The translations under genes were made by a program, and so were the position numbers. Below the pieces are notes generated by a model. The model saw only the letters and a program-made list of their open reading frames with translations. It searched no databases and had not been told where the DNA came from. From JADHUC01 sp964617665 (GTDB lineage: Bacteria; Planctomycetota; Planctomycetia; Pirellulales; Pirellulaceae): DNA of 27,199 bases. Positions 1 through 7,708 of this stretch are shown here, piece after piece. Numbering within the stretch: position 1 is the first letter of the stretch; each line of letters starts with the position of its first letter. The stretch spans positions 1-27,199 of the forward strand of contig CAZUAH010000150.1 in the NCBI GenBank assembly GCA_964617665.1, read 5' to 3'.

Positions 1-2
1 TC

Positions 3-458
3 GATCACCACTTCATCGAGTTCACCTACGAGAACGGCGCGAAGATGTACAGCCAGTGCCGTCACATGGCCAATTGCTGGACGCAAGTTTCCGAATTTGC
101 CCACGGCACCAAAGGCTCGTCCAATCCCAGCGGCAAGATTTACGACGCCAATGGCGAGGAAATCTGGAAGACGACCGGAGGCGGCGGTGGTCACCAGCAG
201 GAGCAGACCGACTTGCTGGCGGCTCTTCGTGCGGGCGAACGCTACAACGAAGGCCCGTACGGTGCAACCAGCAGCATGACGGCCGTCTTGGGACGCATGG
301 CTACCTACTCGGGCGTTGTCGTCAAGTGGGACGACGCGGTCGAGAAGGGTGAAAGCGAGTTCCCCGAAGAGCTGGCTTGGAACGCACCGGCCCCGGTCCA
401 GAAGGACGAGGCAGGCAACTACCCGATCCCGAAACCGGGAGTATACAAAGCGTACTGA
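3..458 (+). CDS. Gfo/Idh/MocA family oxidoreductase, C-terminal part (5' end outside window)
   Basis: The reading frame is open from the window edge and ends in TGA at 456-458, giving about 151 residues of a C-terminal domain. The stretch HHFIEFTYENGAKMYSQCRH fits the edge of the alpha/beta substrate-binding domain of Gfo/Idh/MocA proteins. The following text (GTKGSS, then DANGEEIWKTTG, then HQQEQTDLLAALRAGERYNE) matches the usual late region where the strand rebuilds the sheet and a helix carries 'H..E..DLL.AIR.G'. The tail is proline-rich (PIPKPGVYKAY), as in many planctomycete members. The nucleotide-binding Rossmann half, the EKP motif and any Tat signal lie outside the window, so substrate and location cannot be judged. 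A strong hairpin follows at 501-533. The family is fairly certain; the exact reaction is unknown. Confidence 0.8.
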   Translation, partial: DHHFIEFTYENGAKMYSQCRHMANCWTQVSEFAHGTKGSSNPSGKIYDANGEEIWKTTGGGGGHQQEQTDLLAALRAGERYNEGPYGATSSMTAVLGRMATYSGVVVKWDDAVEKGESEFPEELAWNAPAPVQKDEAGNYPIPKPGVYKAY

Positions 459-500
459 ACCAAATCTGACGCTTTGTGACTATAGAACTGTGGTTTTCAA

Positions 501-533
501 AACACCCCGGTTGCTCATTGCAGCCGGGGTGTT
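501..533 (+). terminator. Strong hairpin, likely transcription terminator after the oxidoreductase gene
   Basis: AACACCCCGG at 501-510 pairs perfectly with CCGGGGTGTT at 524-533. The stem continues inward with a T-G wobble and TGC/GCA, leaving a five-base loop at 515-519, so about 14 pairs in all. It lies 43 bases after the stop at 458 and before the argC-like gene at 589. No clear T-run follows on the plus strand, so it is an imperfect intrinsic terminator; it could also act as an RNA-stabilising hairpin. Confidence 0.6.
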
Positions 534-588
534 GTGGCTATCCGAGGGGCGGTGTCGAGTTAGAACACTCGTATGAACGAGGTCAATC

Positions 589-1647
589 ATGATACGATCG
601 CGAATCGTTGGTGCCGGCGGTTTTGGCGGCGCCAACATTATTGAACTGCTGATAGCACATCCCGAGGCCGAGATCGTCTCACTGGTCGACGTCGTCGGCG
701 CCGGCGAACCCATCAGCGCAAAACATACTCACCTGAAGGGCATCTGCGATTTGCCTGTGTCGGCTCCGGCCGACGCTCCATGGGATGATTCGATCGACGT
801 GGTCTTCACGGCCACGCCTGACGGCGTAGGCATGACCCTGGCCAACGATTGCCTGAAAGCCGGCGCGCGGGTGATCGACTACAGCGGCGATTTTCGTTTC
901 AACACCGCCGAGGCATACGCCGGTTACGCTGAGCGCATTGGGCGTGATCCGAGCCATGCGGCCGCCGACGTGCTGCCGCGATCCGTGTATGGCATTGCCG
1001 AATTGCATCGAGCAGAAATCGCAGATGCCGCAGTCGTGGGCAACCCGGGCTGTTTCGCCGTCTCGGCCATTTTAGGTGCAGGCCCGGCCGTGCGCGGCGG
1101 ACTGATCGACACCAGCACAATCATCTGCGACGCCAAAACAGGCGTTTCGGGCGCTGGGATCAAGCCGGCGCAGACTTTCCACTACCCGCTGCGTTACGAG
1201 AATATGAACGCGTACAAGATCGCCGCCCACCAACACAACTTCGAGATTGAACGCGAGTTGTCGTTGCTCGCGGGTGCCGAATTGTGCGTAACGCTTACGA
1301 CCCAAGTTGTCCCGCTGTGCCGCGGAATCATGACGACGGTCTACGGTCAATTGACCAATCCGTCAATGACGGCTCAAGAGCTGTACGAAGCATATGCTGC
1401 CTTTTACGACGGCTCGGCTTTCGTGCGAGTCGAACCGCAAGGAACCCCCACATCAAATAACGACGTACGCGGCTCGAACCTCTGCGTCCTGTCAGTCAAT
1501 GTCGACTCGCGCACCGGCCGGATGATTGTTGTCTCGCACATCGACAATCTGATGAAAGGCCAAGCCGGCTCGGCTCTGCAAAACATGAACGTCATGTTCG
1601 GCCTCGACGAAACCATCGGCCTGCGCCGCCCGGCCTTCTATCCATAA
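589..1647 (+). CDS. argC: N-acetyl-gamma-glutamyl-phosphate reductase-like protein (divergent ArgC paralogue)
   Basis: The 352-residue protein has the ArgC architecture. An N-terminal Rossmann start (IVGAGGFGGANIIELL) is followed by VIDYSGDFRF, equivalent to the usual VDLSADFR, and by the catalytic-cysteine motif NPGC with Cys155. Next come the S-GAGIKP loop and HQHNFEIE with His214-216, corresponding to the family's catalytic H-R-H segment. ArgC reduces N-acetylglutamyl phosphate with NADPH in arginine synthesis. The glycine loop and the HQH in place of HRH are unusual, so this may be a paralogue acting on another acyl phosphate (a LysY-like role is one possibility). No other arginine genes are nearby. 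The start ATG at 589 has GAACGAGG at 575-582 upstream. No signal peptide is seen, so it is cytoplasmic. The gene symbol reflects the family, not a proven role. Confidence 0.78.
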   Translation: MIRSRIVGAGGFGGANIIELLIAHPEAEIVSLVDVVGAGEPISAKHTHLKGICDLPVSAPADAPWDDSIDVVFTATPDGVGMTLANDCLKAGARVIDYSGDFRFNTAEAYAGYAERIGRDPSHAAADVLPRSVYGIAELHRAEIADAAVVGNPGCFAVSAILGAGPAVRGGLIDTSTIICDAKTGVSGAGIKPAQTFHYPLRYENMNAYKIAAHQHNFEIERELSLLAGAELCVTLTTQVVPLCRGIMTTVYGQLTNPSMTAQELYEAYAAFYDGSAFVRVEPQGTPTSNNDVRGSNLCVLSVNVDSRTGRMIVVSHIDNLMKGQAGSALQNMNVMFGLDETIGLRRPAFYP

Positions 1648-1693
1648 ATGGCAAGGTTCGCTGACGTTACCTGCCAATCTCGGGGGGATCTCC

Positions 1694-4267
1694 ATGAGAG
1701 TCGGCGGCTTGGTGATGCTTGTATTTGGCGTGGCGTGCGTCGCGAGGGCTCCCGCGGCAGAGCTAGCTCGAAACATCCTCGAGAACTCAGGCTTTGAACT
1801 GGGAAACGGCAAACCGACAAACTGGAGCTTCAACCAGCGGCGTAGTGAGAGTCAAATCGCTTGGGACAAACGTCGATCGCACGCTGGCGACGCATCGGCG
1901 ATGATCTCCAACCGCAATCGGGCAGAAACCGGTAACGTACTGCAGTCGATTGTCTTCGATACGCCCCTGGAGCCTGGCAGCCGAATCGACTTTTCGGCCG
2001 TGGCTGCTTGCGAAGATCTATCCCGCGACGGTCCACGGATCATCGTCACTTTACACAGTGACGACGGGGAGCGGCAAAGCGCCAGTGCTGTTGGAATCGG
2101 TGGCACGCACGATTTCGTCGAAGTCCGCGGGCAGGCTGTGACAGAGGCCAGAACCAAGAGAATCATCATCTACCTTTGCAATTACGGCGTCGGAAGAACG
2201 TGGTGGGACGACGCCCGAATCGAGGTCGACCGCGCGTCTGTCACCAAGATGGCGCCCAGACCACGGGCGAGTCGTACCGTGGCCACGTTGCGCACAGTCG
2301 ATGGACTTGGATTGACGTTGGCAGACTCCGGGGCTGTCACAGAAGTTGCACCGGGCGGCCGATCGGTCGCCGTGCATTCGGCGGGAGCGGGGCTGTGGCT
2401 CAAGCCCTATCGCGGCGACACGATTCCAGTTACCGGCGAATTGACGCTCGATGACCAGCACGCACGTCAGCGCTTCAATGACACAAAGTTGGGACTTCGT
2501 GTGGACGTAGAGTTCCGAGAGGATGACGACGCGATTACATGCCGCGGCGTGGTGGAAGACACGACCGCCGAGGACCGCGGCTTGGATCTGATCTTTGGCC
2601 TGCCGATCGGTGGTCCTGGCTGGCGGTGGGGCAAGAGCATCCGCGAAGAAATACCGTTGGGCGCCGGACCGCACTCACTGAAGGTTACGACGTTCTCCGC
2701 CCTCTCGAATCCCGCCACTGGCGACGGTGTGGCTTTGGCTGTGCCTGCCGATGCCCCTTGCGACTGCTGGTTCACCTACGACGAGAGATTCGGTTATGCG
2801 GTCCGCTTTCGCTTTGGTTTATCCCCGGCCGCCGGGCGATTGAAAAGCAAAGCTCCATTTCGTTTTGTAATCTATCGGTGCGACGGAACTTGGGGACTGC
2901 GGGACGCGGCACGCCGTTACTATCAACTGTGGCCAGATGCCTTCGTGAAGCGAATTCGCCGAGAGGGCCTTTGGATGTTTGGCAACCCTCGCATTCGCCT
3001 CCCAGATCCACAGAACTATGCGTTTCACGAAGGTGGCCCCGGCGGCTGGCAATATGATGATGCGCACAATATCTACACATGCCCCTACATTATTCCTGGC
3101 CAGCGAGAAATCACCCGCCTTGAGAAACTTCCGGCTGATCGACAGGCAGCCATGGACATCTTCCATGCTTATCGCCATCGGGAGACTGAAGTAGTGACCG
3201 ACCGACCGGGAGTGACTCTTCGCGAACCGTCGGACACAACGGCCGACCGACCGGGCGGCTGGGGCAGCGACATGGCCGAGATAATCGACCATTGTTTGCT
3301 ACTCGATGCGGACGACTTGCCGCTTGTCCGCATCCGCAACACGACCTGGGGCGGAAACTCGATCACTTTTCCGTTGAATGCCAGCCCCTATCTATTCGGC
3401 GACAGCGACAGCGTTACCGTGTCCAAAGCGCTGCTTGCCCATGTCGGCAAACTACACGCGGACATACCGGGCCTGGATGGCACTTATGTCGATTCGCTCG
3501 GTTCATGGGGAAGCTACCTGAATCATCGCCGAGAGCATTTCCAATACGGCCGGATTCCTTTGAGCCACGATCCGACCAGCGGTCAGCCTGTCATCCCTAA
3601 CCGCTTTTCGCTGCTGGAGTTTCTCTGGGAGCTACGCGACCAGATGCATCGCCAGAAAAAACTGTTGTTCGCCAATGGCGTCCACCCGGACCGTCGTTTT
3701 CACTTCTTCGCACTGGACATCCTGGGCGTCGAAGGGCACGGAGCGTTGGAACAGAAGCGTGTGATGGCGTACCAGAAGCCATTTCTATTGCTGATCTACA
3801 ACATCCACGGCAAGCCGGAAGAGATGGAGCGTTACTACAACCTATGTACGCTGTATGGCATCTACCCGTCGTTCGCCAATATGCGAGTGTACGAGACACC
3901 CGAGATGTACGCTCCCGTGGCGGCGTTGAACGACCGCTTCGTTCCGGCGCTGCAAACGATCACGGCGGCTGGGTGGGAACCGATTCCCCACGCGCGATGC
4001 TCGCAAGCCGACGTATGGTTGGAACGCTGGGGCCCCAATGACAAAGGAGCAGTTTACCTGACTGTGTACAACGCGTCGAAGCATGCGCAAGCGGTGCGAC
4101 TGACGATCGACACAGAACCGTTGGAACTGATCAGGACCCCGGAAGCCGTCGAGGATCTGCTGAGCGGTGATCGCTGGGTCGTATCAACAGGCAACGGCAC
4201 AGCCGTGATAGAACTGCCAATGCCGCCCGAGCAATGCCGCGTGTTGCAGCTTGGCACCGAACGTTAG
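1694..4267 (+). CDS. Secreted protein with jelly-roll-like N-terminus and glycosidase-like barrel (unknown family)
   Basis: This 857-residue protein begins with a Sec-type signal peptide (hydrophobic VMLVFGVACVARAPAA, residues about 6-22). Residues about 25-185 start with NILENSGFELGNGKPTNWSF and read like a CBM4/9-type jelly-roll module. A beta-rich region follows to about 430. The C-terminal half resembles a glycoside hydrolase TIM barrel: DGTYVDS with Asp595 and Asp600 at a strand end, then DILGVEGHG with Glu680. These acids are candidates for substrate binding or catalysis, by inference only. The final about 90 residues look like a beta-sandwich of the sort that closes such enzymes. I do not recognise a named GH family. 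The start is supported by GGGGGG at 1682-1687, seven bases from the ATG. It follows the argC-like gene by 46 bases. Confidence 0.65.
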   Translation: MRVGGLVMLVFGVACVARAPAAELARNILENSGFELGNGKPTNWSFNQRRSESQIAWDKRRSHAGDASAMISNRNRAETGNVLQSIVFDTPLEPGSRIDFSAVAACEDLSRDGPRIIVTLHSDDGERQSASAVGIGGTHDFVEVRGQAVTEARTKRIIIYLCNYGVGRTWWDDARIEVDRASVTKMAPRPRASRTVATLRTVDGLGLTLADSGAVTEVAPGGRSVAVHSAGAGLWLKPYRGDTIPVTGELTLDDQHARQRFNDTKLGLRVDVEFREDDDAITCRGVVEDTTAEDRGLDLIFGLPIGGPGWRWGKSIREEIPLGAGPHSLKVTTFSALSNPATGDGVALAVPADAPCDCWFTYDERFGYAVRFRFGLSPAAGRLKSKAPFRFVIYRCDGTWGLRDAARRYYQLWPDAFVKRIRREGLWMFGNPRIRLPDPQNYAFHEGGPGGWQYDDAHNIYTCPYIIPGQREITRLEKLPADRQAAMDIFHAYRHRETEVVTDRPGVTLREPSDTTADRPGGWGSDMAEIIDHCLLLDADDLPLVRIRNTTWGGNSITFPLNASPYLFGDSDSVTVSKALLAHVGKLHADIPGLDGTYVDSLGSWGSYLNHRREHFQYGRIPLSHDPTSGQPVIPNRFSLLEFLWELRDQMHRQKKLLFANGVHPDRRFHFFALDILGVEGHGALEQKRVMAYQKPFLLLIYNIHGKPEEMERYYNLCTLYGIYPSFANMRVYETPEMYAPVAALNDRFVPALQTITAAGWEPIPHARCSQADVWLERWGPNDKGAVYLTVYNASKHAQAVRLTIDTEPLELIRTPEAVEDLLSGDRWVVSTGNGTAVIELPMPPEQCRVLQLGTER

Positions 4268-4300
4268 CATCGATAGGACTCACCAAGAAGGAGACCACGA

Positions 4301-4465
4301 ATGCGCACCGCTCTGGTCACACTCTCTTCCTCGGGTTCTTCACTGCGACAATGCGCGGAGGTTCCCCAGCGTCCACGACCTTGGGCCTGCTTGGTTACCG
4401 CGTCTACTCGCCCAACGCAGATCGGACGCTGTCAAGCACCGGCAACTCGCCATGAGCTCACCTAA
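4301..4465 (+). pseudogene. Small ORF with strong ribosome site, possibly frameshifted in a TC run
   Basis: AAGGAG at 4288-4293 sits seven bases before ATG 4301, a good initiation site. In frame it encodes 54 residues without family character. Removing two bases from the CTCTCTTCC run near 4325-4333 would join the start to the other frame, giving MRTALVTLFLGFFTATMRGG, which looks like a signal peptide, and ending at TGA 4453-4455. The reading is speculative; the translation may also be meaningless. Confidence 0.2.
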
Positions 4466-4485
4466 TAGAGCCGGCTGGGCGAGGA

Positions 4486-4683
4486 TTAGGCTTCAGTAGG
4501 CGTCGATGAGATGCCAGGAGAATCTGGCGTCTCGCTGAATGCCGCATTTGGCATGGGGACAACTTCGCCAGTGGCATTTGCCTGAGGACCCGACCCGGGC
4601 CCATTGTTCGCGTCCGGTCACGAGCAACCGGGCAGCATCATGAAGCCGGCCAACACCACAATCGACAGTGCAAATCGTTTCAT
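4486..4683 (-). pseudogene. Small lipoprotein interrupted by an in-frame TGA directly after the lipobox
   Basis: On the minus strand ATG at 4683-4681 begins MKRFALSIVVLAGFMMLPGC, a textbook lipoprotein leader (basic start, hydrophobic core, cysteine). One serine later there is TGA at 4620-4618. The same frame then stays open for 43 codons to TAA at 4488-4486, with a low-complexity Pro/Asn/Gly/Ser/Thr tail (PDANNGPGSGP and so on) typical of small planctomycete lipoproteins. One base change, for example TGA to TCA, would restore a 65-residue product. It is most simply a pseudogene or a sequencing error; readthrough is possible but unsupported. Being shorter than usual cut-offs, it would be missed by gene callers. 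Confidence 0.5.
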
Positions 4684-4860
4684 TCGTCTGCTTCCACTAC
4701 TAAGATAGGGACATTGTCCGCTCGGGAGCGATGAGACTTGGTCACGCCATTTGGATCATATCGGTTCACCGTCAGTCGGACAATCGTTTAGTTTTCCGCT
4801 TCCTCTGTATTTTCTCAGGGCTAGCGACATACAGCCCTCGGGGCCACAGGAGAACGCTTC

Positions 4861-7704
4861 ATGCTTCGTACGACTGGGATCTTCGCGTTGCTCACAACAA
4901 CGCTGCTGTCACAGGCTGGGCAGCCGGCCGAACGGTTCGAGATCGTTTTGAAAGGCGGACGAATCGTCGATGGAACCGGATCGCCCTGGTACGTGGCAGA
5001 CGTAGGAATAACTGCCGGCAAGATTACCGAGATTGGACACATTGACGGGCAAGACGCCAAACGATCCATCGATGCTGCTGGCTTGATCGTCGCGCCCGGC
5101 TTTGTCGACATGATGGGACAAACGGCTTCACCCATGCTGGAGGATCCCAAGTCAGCGCTCAACTTGCTCACGCAGGGCATCACCACGATCAATGCGGGCG
5201 AAGGGGCATCGGCAGCGCCGCTCACGCCCGATGCTGGCCGATCTGCCGGTTGGCACACGATGGCCGAGTACTTTCAGTTGCTCGACACCAAGGGGCTGCC
5301 TCTGAACGTCGTCCAAACCGTCGGTCACACCCAGGTGCGGCGAATCGTCTTGGGCGAAGTGGATCGTCAGCCTAACGACGAGGAAATGGACCGGATGAAA
5401 GATCTGGTGCGCGAGGCCATGGAGGCCGGAGCGATCGGCGTCTCGACAGCCCTGATCTATCCGCCGGCGGTCTACGCCAAAATGGAGGAGATTGCCGAGT
5501 TGGCGGCCGTCGCTGGCGAGTACGGCGGACGCTACTACACCCACATCCGCAACGAGGGCGACCAGTTGCTGGAGGCAATCGACGAAGCCCTGGAGATCGG
5601 TCGCTCGGCCAAGGTGCCGGTACACATCTTTCACCTGAAGGCCGCCGGACGGAACAACTGGCCCAAAATCGAACAAGCCATCGCCAAGATCAAAGCAGCT
5701 CGGGCTGCTGGCCAGCAAGTGACAGCCGACATCTATCCCTATATCAACAACGGACTTGGCATCCAATCGCTGATCCACCCGCGGCATTTCGCCGAAGGCC
5801 GGGGGCGTCTGCTGGAACGACTGGAAGATCCAAAAGTGCGTGCAGAGATTCGCGACGAAATGGAAAAACAAGGCGGCTGGGAGAACTGGTACCGTCACGT
5901 CGGAAACGATTGGCGCAAAATAATTGTGGGCCGCACGGGCGACGAACGCTACGCCAAGCTCTCAGGCCAAAGCCTTGCAGCCGTGGCCAGGGCGCAAAAC
6001 GAGGATCCCTGGGACACGTTTTTCAATCTCGTGCGAAGCGGCGCGTTCGCGTTGCCCCAGACCATGACCGACGCGAACAAGATCCGGCTCATGCGAGAGC
6101 CGTTCATCTCATTTTGTACTGACGTCGGACCGGCCGGCGGGTCGCGAATATCGTCCCATCCTCGCGGCTACGGCGCATTTCCGCGCATGCTCTCGCGCTA
6201 TGTGCGTGATTTGGGAGCCACAACGCTGGAACGCGCCGTGGCGCAGGCCAGTGCTGTCGCAACCAACGACGTGATGGCCTACGATCGCGGCCGCATCGCC
6301 GAGGGGCTGGCGGCCGACATCATCGTATTCGACTATGAGAAACTCGCGGACTGCGCAACTTTCGCTGAACCGCATCGGCTGTCCGAGGGAATGAAGTACG
6401 TTGTGGTGAACGGCAGAATTGTGCTGGAGGACGGAAAGCTGACGGGCACACGCTCGGGTCGTGTACTCCGTGGCCCCGGCTACGATCCCGAAAGCGCGCC
6501 ATCGGCCGTAAGCACGGGCAGAGTGGACGCTTGCATGGCGAGCTTCGATCGAATGGTCCGCGAATTCATGGAGAGGCAGCACGTCCCCGGCCTTGCTTTG
6601 GCGGTGACGGACGGAAGCCGTTTGGTCTATGCGCGCGGTCACGGTTACGCGGATGTCACGAGCAAAGAGAAGGTTACGCCGACCAGTCTTTTCCGAATCG
6701 CCAGCATTTCAAAACCGATTACGGCGGTGGCCGTGCTGCAGTTGGTCGAACGAAAGCAGTTGGGCCTGGATGACAAGGTGTTCGACATACTGAAACATGA
6801 ACCGCACTTGGAGAAGGACGCCAAACCGGACAACCGTCTGCACACGATCACCACCCGTCACCTCCTCCAGCACCGAGGCGGTTGGGACCGGGGCAAGTCG
6901 TTTGATGCCATGTTCCAATCGGTCAGATTTGCCGACGCTTTGGGCACTCGACCGCCGGCCGGGACGGACGAAGTGATTCGCTTCATGCTCGGTCAGCCAC
7001 TCGATTTTGAACCCGGCGAACGATATGCCTACTCGAACTACGGATACTGCTTGCTGGGACGAGTGATCGAAGCCGTTGCGAACGAGACGTACGAAGACTA
7101 CGTCAGAACGCAAGTCCTCGCCCCGCTTGGCATCCACGCCATGAGAATCGGAAAGACACGGCTTGAGGGGCGAAGCGAAAACGAGGTCCGTTACTACGAT
7201 CCGCGCAAAGGGCCATCAGTGTTTGCCACGGACCTGAACCAACAGGTGCCTCAACCATACGGCGCGTGGCACGTGGAAGCGATGGATGCACACGGCGGAT
7301 GGCTCGCGTCGGCGGTGGATTTGGCGCGGTTCGTCTGTGCTTTCGATGATCCGACGAAGTGCAAGATCCTCAATCAAGGCAGCATCCAGGAGATGTTCGC
7401 CAGACCGCCTGGACTGGCGGGGACGGAAGCGGACGGTAAGCCGAAGTCTGTCTACTACTCCTTGGGTTGGAGCAACCGTGTGCTGGATGACGGAAAGTTG
7501 AACCGTTGGCACACAGGGTCGTTGCCGGGCACGGCAACCATGCTGGTACGACGTCACGATGGCCGAAATTGGGTGGTGCTAATGAACGCCCGCATGAGTC
7601 CTCAAACATCGCATCTTGGCGGTGCCATCGACAGCCTCGTCCACCAAGCGGCAGACGAAGTCACGGATTGGCCCGAGTATGATCTATTTGAAAAGTCTCA
7701 CTAG
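4861..7704 (+). CDS. Exported fusion: N-acyl-D-amino-acid deacylase-like amidohydrolase plus class C beta-lactamase-like serine hydrolase
   Basis: The 947-residue protein has a signal peptide (residues 1-20). Residues about 25-545 are a D-aminoacylase-type amidohydrolase (COG3653). It starts VLKGGRIVDGTGSPWYVADV and retains THIRNEGD with His228, HIFHLKAAG with His255 and His258, TDVG with Asp421, and SHPRGYGAFPRMLSRYVRD. The metal-binding HxH after PGFVD is replaced by Met85 and Gln87 (DMMGQT), and the usual NCG cysteine site reads GEG. Residues about 560-935 are a serine beta-lactamase/D-peptidase-like domain with all three motifs: SISK (Ser615, Lys618), YSN (Tyr724-Asn726) and HTG (His884-Gly886). 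Known family members deacylate N-acyl-D-amino acids or hydrolyse D-amino-acid peptides or esters, so a joint role in D-amino-acid or peptidoglycan-fragment metabolism is inferred. AGGAG at 4848-4852 supports the start. Its stop is four bases before the next start. Confidence 0.88.
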   Translation: MLRTTGIFALLTTTLLSQAGQPAERFEIVLKGGRIVDGTGSPWYVADVGITAGKITEIGHIDGQDAKRSIDAAGLIVAPGFVDMMGQTASPMLEDPKSALNLLTQGITTINAGEGASAAPLTPDAGRSAGWHTMAEYFQLLDTKGLPLNVVQTVGHTQVRRIVLGEVDRQPNDEEMDRMKDLVREAMEAGAIGVSTALIYPPAVYAKMEEIAELAAVAGEYGGRYYTHIRNEGDQLLEAIDEALEIGRSAKVPVHIFHLKAAGRNNWPKIEQAIAKIKAARAAGQQVTADIYPYINNGLGIQSLIHPRHFAEGRGRLLERLEDPKVRAEIRDEMEKQGGWENWYRHVGNDWRKIIVGRTGDERYAKLSGQSLAAVARAQNEDPWDTFFNLVRSGAFALPQTMTDANKIRLMREPFISFCTDVGPAGGSRISSHPRGYGAFPRMLSRYVRDLGATTLERAVAQASAVATNDVMAYDRGRIAEGLAADIIVFDYEKLADCATFAEPHRLSEGMKYVVVNGRIVLEDGKLTGTRSGRVLRGPGYDPESAPSAVSTGRVDACMASFDRMVREFMERQHVPGLALAVTDGSRLVYARGHGYADVTSKEKVTPTSLFRIASISKPITAVAVLQLVERKQLGLDDKVFDILKHEPHLEKDAKPDNRLHTITTRHLLQHRGGWDRGKSFDAMFQSVRFADALGTRPPAGTDEVIRFMLGQPLDFEPGERYAYSNYGYCLLGRVIEAVANETYEDYVRTQVLAPLGIHAMRIGKTRLEGRSENEVRYYDPRKGPSVFATDLNQQVPQPYGAWHVEAMDAHGGWLASAVDLARFVCAFDDPTKCKILNQGSIQEMFARPPGLAGTEADGKPKSVYYSLGWSNRVLDDGKLNRWHTGSLPGTATMLVRRHDGRNWVVLMNARMSPQTSHLGGAIDSLVHQAADEVTDWPEYDLFEKSH

Positions 7705-7708
7705 CCCT

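Larger units (their letters stand above)
4268..4860. other. Intergenic region with decayed small genes
   Basis: This 593-base gap holds no intact convincing gene. It contains a plus-strand reading frame with a good ribosome site that may be frameshifted (4301-4465) and a minus-strand small lipoprotein broken by an in-frame stop (4486-4683). From 4684 to 4860 it holds the leader of the amidohydrolase gene, including AGGAG at 4848-4852. A weak inverted repeat CCTAAT/ATTAGG lies at 4461-4490. Confidence 0.5.

Noticed and set aside
4461..4490. CCTAAT/ATTAGG inverted repeat
   Set aside because: Only six pairs with an 18-base loop, easily by chance; kept as a remark in the gap entry.
5152..5898. 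Antisense ORF (248 codons) inside the D-aminoacylase domain
   Set aside because: It lies wholly within a strongly supported gene and its translation lacks family features.
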